Of a DNA stretch of 64,000 bases, positions 45,243-52,666 are shown piece by piece. The stretch covers positions 1-64,000 of the forward strand of contig NZ_MLBG01000006.1 in NCBI RefSeq assembly GCF_001936595.1. The letters run 5' to 3'. The position numbers and the translations under genes are program-made. How positions within the stretch are numbered: position 1 is the stretch's first letter; every line of letters starts with the position of its first letter. The DNA comes from Desulfovibrio sp. DV. GTDB lineage: Bacteria; Desulfobacterota; Desulfovibrionia; Desulfovibrionales; Desulfovibrionaceae. A model generated the notes under the pieces. The model was not told the origin of the DNA and made no database searches. It worked only from the letters and a program-made list of their open reading frames with translations.

Positions 45243-45905
45243 ATGAATCTCCCGAAATTCAAGCGCCTTCCTGAGCACATCGGCTTGATCCCGGACGGCA
45301 ACAGGCGTTGGGCTGCGGCCCGCGGCCTCCCTAAGGAAGCCGGCTACGAGTCAGGCGTGCTGCCCGGTTTTGAGTTTTATGAGCAAAGCCGTTCCTTGGG
45401 CATCAAAGAGTTGACCCTTTACGGATTCACCCAGGACAATACCAAACGCCCCTCGGCCCAAACTGCCGCCTTCCGAAAAGCCTGCGTTGAAATCGCCATG
45501 GGCTTGACCCTACGTGATGCGGCCCTTCTGGTCGTCGGCAACACCGACTCCCCACTGTTCCCTGAGGAACTGCTTCCTCTTACGCGGCAGCGGCAGGTTT
45601 TCGGCAAGGGTTCGATCCGGGTAAACCTGCTGGTCAATTACGGCTGGCTTTGGGACCTCTCGCATGGGGCCTCAGGCGCGACAAAACAGACCGAGTTCAC
45701 AGGAGCTCTCGCCTCCAACGACATCTCCCGGATAGACTTGGTTATCCGGTGGGGAGGCAGGCGCCGTTTGTCGGGTTTCCTTCCCGTGCAGTCGGTTTAT
45801 TCGGACTTCTACTTCCTTGACGACCTTTGGCCGGATTATCATGCCGACCATCTGCTGGAAGCCCTCACCTGGTACGAGGGCCAGGACGTGACTCTGGGCG
45901 GCTGA
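45243..45905 (+). CDS. Undecaprenyl-diphosphate-synthase-like cis-prenyltransferase
   Basis: 220 residues, somewhat shorter than typical UppS (about 250). Signature segments are kept: the catalytic Asp18 in LIPDGNRRWA, the ELTLYGFTQDNTKRP helix region and the C-terminal LVIRWGGRRRLSGFLPVQSVYSDFYFLDDLWPDYH. The enzyme condenses isopentenyl diphosphate onto farnesyl diphosphate to make the wall carrier lipid. Its placement alone in a stress island, away from cdsA, dxr or rseP, suggests a second copy with another product length or a special role. AATCGGAG before the start. Confidence 0.82.
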   Translation: MNLPKFKRLPEHIGLIPDGNRRWAAARGLPKEAGYESGVLPGFEFYEQSRSLGIKELTLYGFTQDNTKRPSAQTAAFRKACVEIAMGLTLRDAALLVVGNTDSPLFPEELLPLTRQRQVFGKGSIRVNLLVNYGWLWDLSHGASGATKQTEFTGALASNDISRIDLVIRWGGRRRLSGFLPVQSVYSDFYFLDDLWPDYHADHLLEALTWYEGQDVTLGG

Positions 45906-46252
45906 TCGTGGCGAAGCATCCAGGCAGAGTGTCACGGAAGCGGACATGAAGCGGCACAGCAACGTCTTCCCTCCTAAGCCATTCCGGGCCAAAACCCTTG
46001 TCATCGCCAGTACTTGCCAGCAGCTGCTCTTCAGTAAATCCAGAATACACCTTTTAGGCTTATCAATATCGCCTTGATTCGTTGTTCAGGTGGTCATTTT
46101 GGTTGCACCGTTCAAAAGCTCAATCCAATCTATCCGATTACCTTCCATGTTTTAGCGCAACATTACACAATTTTCACAATTGTTAACTGCTAATCTTGCA
46201 GAATCGTTTAATAATAAAAGAAATGAGACGATCAATATTTAGCAAAAAAAGT

Positions 46253-46281
46253 TTGACAAAGCGCAAAAAGACTGGTATTCT
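46253..46281 (+). promoter_or_regulatory. Candidate promoter of the repeat-protein gene
   Basis: Perfect TTGACA (46253-46258), 17-base spacer, TATTCT (46276-46281), preceded by AGCAAAAAAAG. It would start a transcript about 170 bases before the ATG at 46460. The 554-base gap 45906-46459 has nothing else that I can name. Confidence 0.55.
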
Positions 46282-46459
46282 GGTGAGACTGGAAATCCTC
46301 CTTGTTCAATTTCTCACATTTACATTCCAATTTATTGGTTTCTAGCTGAATAAGGAGAATGGATGTTTCCCAGTGAGTGGTCATATCGCTACAGCATTTT
46401 ACTACTGTAGCGCAGATAAACCACTCTAACCTAACAATATAACGATTCCGGAGGATATC

Positions 46460-46853
46460 ATGCCTAATACCACAAAAAAAAAGCGACCAGAACGAGGGCT
46501 CCAAAACGGGTGGTTCGCAGGCCAGTGAACACGGCAGCGCTCCTGCCGCCGAGCCCAAGAAGTCCGAGCAGCATGGCAACACCCATGCCCCCGAGACCAA
46601 GAAGAGCGACCAGCACGGCAATGCCCATGCCGCCGAGCCCAAGAAGTCTGAGCAGCATGGCAGCACTCATGCCCCCGAGACCAAAAAGAGCGACCAGCAC
46701 GGCAATGCCCGTGCTGCTGAGCCCAAGAAGTCTGAGCAGCACGGCAGCACGCACGCCGCCGAGCCCAAAAAGACTGAGCAGCATGGCAGCGCTCATGCCG
46801 CCGAAACCAAGAAGAGCGACCAGCACGCAGCCGAGCCTAAGAAAAGCCGTTAG
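46460..46853 (+). CDS. His/Lys-rich 14-residue tandem-repeat protein, frame broken at A9
   Basis: ATG 46460 behind GGAGG reads MPNTTKKK and then meets a stop unless the frame moves at a run of nine A (46474-46482). With eight A, the frame runs SDQNEGSKTGGSQASEHGS and then into seven repeats of a 14-residue unit, K-K-S/T-E/D-Q-H-G-N/S-x-H-A-A/P-E-P/T, to a TAG at 46851. The repeats carry many His, Lys and Glu, no hydrophobic core and no Cys, so the protein is probably disordered, perhaps metal- or nucleic-acid-binding. At nine A, RNA polymerase slippage could restore the frame in part of the transcripts; a sequencing error is equally possible. Confidence 0.65.
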
Positions 46854-46998
46854 TGCGGATGCGGCGGAGAATGACTGCTACACGACTGCCAGCCGGTCGT
46901 ATGACAGTCAGGTTGGATGATGCGTGTTCAAGGAACCCCTTCTTTCATTTTGGTTCCAAATCGAGCTCGTTCCGGTTTCGGAACAAAGGAACAATCTC

Positions 46999-47328
46999 AT
47001 GGAAACGAACAAGACCTACATGCCAAGCGTCGATACGTCCTTCACCACCGATGATCTCTCCACCGTCATGAAGGGATGGAGTGTCAAGGACGATATTCTT
47101 GGCAAGGATATCTATAACGATAACAACGACAACATAGGGACCATCGAAGATTTGTATGTGACCCGTGACAAGGCCATTTCCTACGCCATCCTCGGCGTAG
47201 GTGGCTTCCTGGGCATGGGCCGACATGACGTGGCCATTCCGGTATACCAACTGAGAATGACCGACGACCAGATCATATTGCCCGGGGCCACGAAAGACTC
47301 CCTGATGGCCATGAAGGCTATTGATTAG
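46999..47328 (+). CDS. PRC-barrel domain protein 3
   Basis: 109 residues, start 46999 behind AAAGGAA. One PRC-barrel domain: MKGWSVKDDILGKDIYNDNNDNIGTIEDLYVTRDKAISYAILGVGGFLGMGRHDVAIPV. It is very similar to the copy at 41358 (same GVGGFLGMGRHDVAIPVY run), evidence of duplication within the island. Cytoplasmic. Followed by a GC-rich hairpin. Confidence 0.85.
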   Translation: METNKTYMPSVDTSFTTDDLSTVMKGWSVKDDILGKDIYNDNNDNIGTIEDLYVTRDKAISYAILGVGGFLGMGRHDVAIPVYQLRMTDDQIILPGATKDSLMAMKAID

Positions 47329-47372
47329 TTCGTCCTCGAGCGGCTGCGGCAGAAAAGCCTAGCCCAAAGGCA

Positions 47373-47401
47373 GGGACGCCCCGTCCCGACCGGGGCGTCC
47401 C
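47373..47401 (+). terminator. GC-rich hairpin after PRC-barrel 3
   Basis: GGGACGCCCCG (47373-47383) pairs with CGGGGCGTCCC (47391-47401) in a perfect 11-bp stem. Only a weak T-containing tail follows (TCTGTG), so it may be a partial terminator. Confidence 0.55.
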
Positions 47402-47464
47402 TCTGTGCCGTTACCGAGTCCCCTCGGCGCACAGGAAATCCAACCTCTACACACAGGAACGGTC

Positions 47465-47956
47465 ATGCCAAATACAGCCAAGACAGAGAAGCCGCAGGCC
47501 ATGGAAAAACCGCAAGACGCTATCGCGTTGTTGCGAGCGGATCATAAGCATCTGAGCGACCTTTTTGCCAAGTATGAAGAAATGCGGTCATCTTCACAGA
47601 AAAAGGCACATGTAGCTCAGATATGCACGGAATTCAAAATCCATGCGCTGGTTGAAGAAGAAATCTTCTACCCCGCAGTGAAGAAGGCTCTTAAGGACGA
47701 CGAGATGATACCGGAGGCATTGGTCGAACATGCTTCGATCAACAACCTGGTCGGGCAACTGGAAAGCATGGAACCCGATGGGGAGATGTACGATGCCAAA
47801 ATCAAGGTGATGTCAGAATACGTCAAGCATCATGTCAAGGAGGAGCAGCAAGAACTGTTTCCCAAAGCGAAGGAGACCAAGCTGGACATGAACGATCTGG
47901 GCGCCAGGATGGCTTCACGCAAAGAGGAACTGTTTGCTCAAAAGCCCGGGCATTAA
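47465..47956 (+). CDS. Hemerythrin HHE-domain protein
   Basis: 163 residues. A basic N-terminus is followed by a four-helix hemerythrin fold with the metal-binding pattern His in LRADHKHLSDLF, His/Glu in FKIHALVEEEIFYP, His in LVEHASINNLV and His/Glu in YVKHHVKEEQQELFP. Such domains carry a diiron site that binds O2 or NO, or sense iron and oxygen. In an anaerobe it may store or scavenge oxygen. The start at 47465 follows CAGGAA. It lies between PRC-barrel 3 and the catalase, in line with an oxygen-stress cluster. Confidence 0.88.
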   Translation: MPNTAKTEKPQAMEKPQDAIALLRADHKHLSDLFAKYEEMRSSSQKKAHVAQICTEFKIHALVEEEIFYPAVKKALKDDEMIPEALVEHASINNLVGQLESMEPDGEMYDAKIKVMSEYVKHHVKEEQQELFPKAKETKLDMNDLGARMASRKEELFAQKPGH

Positions 47957-48235
47957 ATCCCCTCCGTTACCGATGGCGGAAGTCGCTGCCTGTGTGCGGT
48001 GACCATTTGTAAGGGCTTTGCGCTGGCCAGTCAGGGCCAGGCCCCCTCCTGGCTGACCAGCGCGATCATTCCGGCGGGTGCCGGGGTACCACGACCCACC
48101 CAGGAGGCTGCCATGTCCGCCCTGCTTCTGTCCTTTCAGGGGGTTCTCATAACCGGACCGAAAAGCCGGTTGGCACTTGCGCAACCCCGGGGTGGTTACC
48201 CTGATCACAACAATTGAAGCAAAGAGATGTACCGC

Positions 48236-50644
48236 ATGAAAAAAGCAAATTCTCCCACGAGTGGCGCCGGTTCGGTTTTGAGTACAGTTTCCGGCCCTGC
48301 CGGAACCAAACCACCGTCCAGCCTCGGGAAAAAGGGACCTGCCTCCAGTCGGTTACTGGAGAAGGTTGCAACCGGACAGGATCTCTCGGCCCAAATCTCC
48401 TACAACGAGACGAAGGCCGGCGAGTACGGTGATGCTTCCCGCAAGCCCATGCCCGGTGCAATCGGCAAGCCTGCGAAGCCGTCGGCCACCGCCTCCACTG
48501 CCTCTGAGACGAACGCTTCCCCCAAAGTGGGCGCGGGGCAGGTCACGGTTGGTCTCGATCAAACCTGGGAACCTCTGGACCGGGTGCGCGTGGACGCAGG
48601 CGGCCAAGTGCTCACCACCAATCAGGGCGTGCCCGTTGCTGACAATCAGAATTCGCTGAAAGCCGGACTGCGCGGCCCCACCGCCATGCAGGACTTCATC
48701 CTGCGCGAAAAAATCACCCACTTCGACCACGAGCGGATACCTGAGCGTATTGTCCACGCGCGCGGATCTGCCGCGCATGGATATTTCGAATCCTACAAGG
48801 ACTTAAGCAGCCTGACTCGGGCAGCTCCATTCTCGCAAGCGGGCAAAAAAACCCCGGTGTTCGTGCGTTTCTCCACGGTGGCCGGAGAAAGGGGTTCCGC
48901 CGACACGGTTCGCGACGTCCGCGGATTCGCTGTGAAGTTCTATACGGACGAGGGGAACTGGGATTTGGTGGGAAACAACATTCCGGTGTTCTTCATCCAG
49001 GACGCCATGAAGTTTCCCGACCTGATCCACGCCGTCAAGCCCGAGCCTCACAACGGGATGCCCCAGGCATCGAGCGCCCATGACACGTTCTGGGATTTCA
49101 TCTCGCTTATGCCCGAAACCGCTCACATCCTGATGTGGATCATGTCGGACCGGGCCATTCCGCGAAGCTACCGCATGATGGAAGGCTTCGGGGTGCACAC
49201 CTTCCGTCTGGTCAACGCGCAGGGAGAGTCGGTCTTTTGCAAGTTCCACTGGAAACCCGTGGCAGGCACGCACTCGCTCGTTTGGGATGAAGCAGTGAAG
49301 ATCGCCGGGGCGGATGGCGACTACCACCGTCGCGACCTTTGGGAAGCCATCGAGGCCGGAGCCTATCCCGAATGGGAGATGGGGTTGCAGGTATTCACCG
49401 AGGAGCAGGCCGAATCATTCGGCTTCGACGTGCTTGATCCCACGAAGCTGGTGCCAGAGGAAATGGTGCCGGTGGAGTTGGTCGGGAAAATGACCCTAAA
49501 CCGCAATCCGGACAACTTCTTCGCCGAAACGGAGCAGGTCGCATTTTGCGCCGCCCATGTCGTTCCGGGGATCGATTTCACAAACGACCCTCTTTTGCAG
49601 GGGCGCATCCATTCCTATACGGACACCCAGATCAGCCGTCTGGGCGGACCCAATTTCCATGAAATCCCCATCAACGCCCCGGCTGTCCCAGTGTTTAACA
49701 ATCAGCGCGACGGCATGCACAGGCAAGCCATCCATCGCGGCCGGGCCAGCTACGAGCCGAATTCACTGGGCGGAGGTTCGCCTGCGCAGGCCGGGATGAA
49801 GGGCTACACCAGCTACCCGCAGCAGGTGGCGCAGGACATGGTTCGAGGCAAAGCGGAACTTTTCTCCGACCATTATTCGCAGGCACGCCTCTTCTGGCAC
49901 AGCCAAACCCCCACAGAGCAGAAACATATCGCTTCGGCCTTCCGCTTTGAACTCACGCGGGTGCAGACACCGGCCATACGGCAGCGTGTGCTGTCGCTTT
50001 TGGTTAACGTCAACCCGGACCTGGCTGGCTGGGTGGCGCGGGAACTGGGGATGGATGTGCCGGCCGCGATGCCGCTCGCGTCCGAACTGCCAATTCCGCA
50101 ATACGAAAAATCTCCGGCACTATCCCTGCTGTTTCGTCCGGGCCACACCGGCATCAGTACGCGGCGCGTTGCCGTGCTGGTGGCTCCGGGGGTTGAGAAG
50201 ACCGTGGTGGACACGGTGTACGATTCTCTTCTGGAAGGCGGTGCCGTGCCGCGCCTGGTGGGGGCCACCCTGGGCAAAGTGGCCACTCTTGAGGGCGGCT
50301 CGCTGGACGTGGAAATCTCCTTCGAGACCGGACCGTCCGTGCTCTACGATGCCATGGTGGCGCCAGGCGGTGGAGAGGCGGTGGACGCCTTGCTGCATGA
50401 TGCTAACGCGTTGGGTTTTGTACGTGACCAATACCGGCACTGCAAACCCCTGCTGATTCTTGGCCGCGCGGGAAAGGACTTGCTGGATAAGGCAGGCATT
50501 CCAACTGAGCTGCCCGATGGAGCAGTCGATTCATCGATCATCTGGTTAAACGGTAAAACGATAGCCCAGGCCTTGGGTGAGTTCAAGACAGCCTTGTCGG
50601 GTCACCGGTCCTACACTCGCGAAACGGATCCACCAAAGGTATAA
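48236..50644 (+). CDS. katE: Large-subunit catalase HPII
   Basis: 802 residues, clade-2 catalase size. After a 90-residue extension come the catalase core with the active-site His in [14 protein letters not shown] (about 174), the [27 protein letters not shown] region and the haem-ligand Tyr motif [18 protein letters not shown], and then a C-terminal flavodoxin/GATase-like domain ([20 protein letters not shown] ... [14 protein letters not shown]). It breaks down H2O2 in the cytoplasm. ATG at 48227 is an alternative start, but 48236 has AAAGAG at a better distance. A full HPII is notable in a presumed anaerobe and fits acquisition with the island. Confidence 0.95.
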   Translation: MKKANSPTSGAGSVLSTVSGPAGTKPPSSLGKKGPASSRLLEKVATGQDLSAQISYNETKAGEYGDASRKPMPGAIGKPAKPSATASTASETNASPKVGAGQVTVGLDQTWEPLDRVRVDAGGQVLTTNQGVPVADNQNSLKAGLRGPTAMQDFILREKITHFDHERIPERIVHARGSAAHGYFESYKDLSSLTRAAPFSQAGKKTPVFVRFSTVAGERGSADTVRDVRGFAVKFYTDEGNWDLVGNNIPVFFIQDAMKFPDLIHAVKPEPHNGMPQASSAHDTFWDFISLMPETAHILMWIMSDRAIPRSYRMMEGFGVHTFRLVNAQGESVFCKFHWKPVAGTHSLVWDEAVKIAGADGDYHRRDLWEAIEAGAYPEWEMGLQVFTEEQAESFGFDVLDPTKLVPEEMVPVELVGKMTLNRNPDNFFAETEQVAFCAAHVVPGIDFTNDPLLQGRIHSYTDTQISRLGGPNFHEIPINAPAVPVFNNQRDGMHRQAIHRGRASYEPNSLGGGSPAQAGMKGYTSYPQQVAQDMVRGKAELFSDHYSQARLFWHSQTPTEQKHIASAFRFELTRVQTPAIRQRVLSLLVNVNPDLAGWVARELGMDVPAAMPLASELPIPQYEKSPALSLLFRPGHTGISTRRVAVLVAPGVEKTVVDTVYDSLLEGGAVPRLVGATLGKVATLEGGSLDVEISFETGPSVLYDAMVAPGGGEAVDALLHDANALGFVRDQYRHCKPLLILGRAGKDLLDKAGIPTELPDGAVDSSIIWLNGKTIAQALGEFKTALSGHRSYTRETDPPKV

Positions 50645-50700
50645 GTTATTTGCACAGTAAGTCCTATAACGTGTAAAATATAATGCCTACGAGGTGCGCA

Positions 50701-51042
50701 GTGGAATCAACTAACAGAGTCGGTCATCCTTCAGACATGAATACACAGGGCGATTGCTGCACAACGTCGTTGGAGAAAATGAGAATTTCTCTCTCAGACA
50801 AGCTGCACCAGTACGCCGGAAAGCTCGCCAAGACCGCAGATGAACATGCAGATTGCAACATGGCTCAGCACGGAAAGCAAGCCAGTGTGTGGCTTGAAAA
50901 GTCCGCTGATTACGTTCGGAACTTCGACTCTAAAGAGACTAACGCCAAAATTCGCAACTCCGTGAAACAACACCCAGGCCGTGCGCTCTTGTTGGCAGGA
51001 GCGGCAGGCCTGTTTCTCGGGATGATCTGCCGGCGCAGGTAA
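50701..51042 (+). CDS. YqjD/ElaB-like (DUF883) membrane-anchored protein 1
   Basis: 113 residues from a GTG at 50701 behind GAGGT (ATG 50683 is an alternative without a site). A helical cytoplasmic part is followed by a C-terminal membrane helix HPGRALLLAGAAGLFLGMICRRR, the arrangement of YqjD/ElaB proteins that tether ribosomes to the membrane in stationary phase. The next gene is YqjE-like, matching the yqjD-yqjE order of enterobacteria. Confidence 0.7.
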   Translation: MESTNRVGHPSDMNTQGDCCTTSLEKMRISLSDKLHQYAGKLAKTADEHADCNMAQHGKQASVWLEKSADYVRNFDSKETNAKIRNSVKQHPGRALLLAGAAGLFLGMICRRR

Positions 51043-51058
51043 CGGGGCGATTTGTAAC

Positions 51059-51406
51059 ATGAGCACAGTACTGGACAAAAAACCTGCACCCCAGGGTGAA
51101 TCAATGATTGAACTGCTGAAACAGCTGGCGACGAGTTCCGCTTCGGTAGTTCAGGATGAGATAGAACTCTTGAAGCAGGAAACAAAGGAAAAAGTCAGGA
51201 GTATCAGTAGTGGCGTAGCATTGGCTGTTATTGGAATAACTCTAAGCCTTGTTGCCTTACTGTCCTTCACAGCAGCTTTGATCGTTTATCTTGTTCCTTA
51301 TTTGGGGATCACCAAGGCTGCGTTGACAACCGGAGGTCTCTTCGCCGTGGCCGGAGGTCTTTTTATACTCATCGGTTGCAAGAATTTAAAAAGCGCCTCC
51401 CGATAA
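51059..51406 (+). CDS. YqjE-like phage-holin-superfamily membrane protein
   Basis: 115 residues. A helical N-terminus (IELLKQLATSSASVVQDEIELLKQET) precedes two TM helices (ALAVIGITLSLVALLSFTAALIVYLV; AALTTGGLFAVAGGLFILIGC), as in YqjE/Holin-X family proteins (PF07332). Despite the name these are not lysis proteins; they accompany YqjD in stress-related operons. Spacing of 16 bases from the preceding gene suggests co-transcription. Confidence 0.78.
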   Translation: MSTVLDKKPAPQGESMIELLKQLATSSASVVQDEIELLKQETKEKVRSISSGVALAVIGITLSLVALLSFTAALIVYLVPYLGITKAALTTGGLFAVAGGLFILIGCKNLKSASR

Positions 51407-51438
51407 TATAAGTCGGCTGATGCTAAAGGAGAACAACA

Positions 51439-51837
51439 ATGGCCACAGATACGCATGGATCTCTTAGTATTAGATCTCTAACAGAGCGAAGCAGCGAAGA
51501 AATACGCCAGGATATTGCGAAAGGTGAAGAGAGCGTCACCCAGGCAATGGACCAGATCGGAGAGCGTATCAAAGAGAAGCTGGATTGGCGGCAGTACGTG
51601 ATGGAATCCCCCTACGTGGCTGTGGGGATTGTCGCAGGCCTTGGCTTTCTCGCTTCGCGAATGCTCATGCCGCGAACCACACCGATGGAGCGCATCATGG
51701 GTTCTGTTGCCGAGGAAGTCCGTTACTCGCTCGACCATATGAGGAACTCTTCCCAAGGGCCGGGCCTTCTCAAAGTGGCGTTGCTTGGAGCCAGCACCAA
51801 GGCCGTCGCCAACTGGCTGAAAAAACAAACATCGTGA
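51439..51837 (+). CDS. DUF3618-like membrane protein
   Basis: 132 residues; AAAGGAG before ATG. The N-terminus RSSEEIRQDIAKGEESVTQAMDQIGERIKEKL fits the DUF3618 pattern, followed by one hydrophobic segment (YVAVGIVAGLGFLASRMLM) and a helical tail. Third gene of the YqjD/YqjE-like set. Function not known; likely a membrane-associated stress protein. Confidence 0.65.
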   Translation: MATDTHGSLSIRSLTERSSEEIRQDIAKGEESVTQAMDQIGERIKEKLDWRQYVMESPYVAVGIVAGLGFLASRMLMPRTTPMERIMGSVAEEVRYSLDHMRNSSQGPGLLKVALLGASTKAVANWLKKQTS

Positions 51838-51938
51838 AACGATAGACACTTCACCGGACCAGATCGTTAACGCGAACTCGGTGGAGCATGAATGGAATGG
51901 TCCTTTCGACAACCTTTAATCTTCTTCAGGAGAGCATC

Positions 51939-52292
51939 ATGAATAGCGACGAAAGCAAGATTCAACCGGCCGGACAGCAAAATAGTGCAGAAACCAACAC
52001 GGCTGCGCATGCTCTTCAAAAAACCGTAAATCTGGGTGCCGAGACCTATACAAAAGCCGAAAAGGTCGTGAGCGATGCCTACGGGAAAACGGCTGACGCG
52101 GTCCAAAAGACGTACCAACAGGCTGGGAAATTCAGCACAGACAACCCGGGTACGACAATTCTGGTCGCATTGGGAGTCGGCGTTGGGTTAGGATTTCTCC
52201 TGGGTGCCAGCTATCGCCGAGGTGGAGCGGGACGGTTTGCCCGCCCTGTAGTCCATGCCATTTCCGATATTGCCAGCGAGTATTTTCGATAG
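51939..52292 (+). CDS. YqjD/ElaB-like (DUF883) membrane-anchored protein 2
   Basis: 117 residues. AGGAG before ATG 51939. The N-terminal half is Ala/Lys/Thr-rich and helical (AETYTKAEKVVSDAYGKTAD), then STDNPGTTILVALGVGVGLGFLLGASYRR forms the typical DUF883 C-terminal TM segment, with a short tail. It resembles the copy at 50701 in layout but not closely in sequence. It is the last gene before the tRNA-derived island end. Confidence 0.72.
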   Translation: MNSDESKIQPAGQQNSAETNTAAHALQKTVNLGAETYTKAEKVVSDAYGKTADAVQKTYQQAGKFSTDNPGTTILVALGVGVGLGFLLGASYRRGGAGRFARPVVHAISDIASEYFR

Positions 52293-52462
52293 ACAAAGAG
52301 ATCTTAATAACGGCCGGAATCCAGGTTCCGCCGACTGTTGAGGTGTCTCTTGACCGGGTTGTGCAATAAGGAGCTGCGTAAAAATCTCTCCCCGGAAAGC
52401 AGGGTCCCCCAGGCAGGAGTGGCGATGAGAATCGACATCTCATCGAAACTCTCGCCTAGGGG

Positions 52463-52549
52463 GGGGCTGCCAACCAGGGGTTAGATCGATACCGAGGTGG
52501 GTTGAGCACAAGAATCCACACCGTTGTTGACGCGTTTGGCAACCGACCC
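52463..52549 (+). pseudogene. IS5-family transposase relic
   Basis: A short in-frame piece reads NQGLDRYRGGLSTRIHTVVDAFGNRP, split here only by chance; the core RGGLSTRIHTVVDAFGN matches the conserved block before the second catalytic Asp region of IS5/IS1031-type transposases. The rest of the element is missing on both sides. It lies directly against the tRNA-Leu fragment, marking a recombination junction. Confidence 0.6.
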
Positions 52550-52559
52550 CTCGTACGAG

Positions 52560-52615
52560 ACTTTAAATACCTTGTCCTTCGGGACGTGCCGGTTCGATTC
52601 CGGCCTTTGGAACCA
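52560..52615 (+). other. 3' fragment of a tRNA-Leu gene, putative attachment site
   Basis: From the anticodon loop on (TTTAAAT, suggesting a UAA anticodon), it shows a class-II variable arm (GTCC-TTCG-GGAC), a perfect T arm (GCCGG-TTCGATT-CCGGC) and the acceptor 3' strand CTTTGGA plus ACCA. The 5' half that should pair with it (TCCAAAG) is absent upstream. Such 3' ends are what tRNA-targeting integrases leave at the far side of an island. A terminator that would belong to the tRNA gene follows. Confidence 0.7.
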
Positions 52616-52637
52616 GTAAAACCAACAGATTGTGACG

Positions 52638-52666
52638 GCCCGGGGCAGCCGGGCGCGACCTTTTTT
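52638..52666 (+). terminator. Terminator downstream of the tRNA fragment
   Basis: GCCCGG (52638-52643) pairs with CCGGGC (52649-52654), followed by six T at 52661-52666. It suits the original tRNA gene. The stop codon of the opposing RND gene falls inside the T run. Confidence 0.7.

Noticed and set aside
46464-46826. Minus-strand frame encoding a very hydrophobic Leu/Gly repeat protein
   Set aside because: It is the antisense of the His/Lys-rich tandem repeat. Repetition comes from the 42-bp DNA repeat, it has no ribosome site, and the plus strand has promoter, site and start.
46510-46853. CRISPR-like array
   Set aside because: The repeats are contiguous 42-bp units in one open frame without unique spacers; no cas genes in the window.
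51059-51406. Phage holin, hence a prophage
   Set aside because: The family name is historical; the gene sits with YqjD-like and DUF3618-like genes and no phage structural or lysis genes are near.
52500-52615. Complete tRNA gene
   Set aside because: T arm, variable arm and acceptor 3' strand are present, but no matching 5' acceptor (TCCAAAG), D arm or 5' anticodon strand lies upstream, so only a fragment is called.
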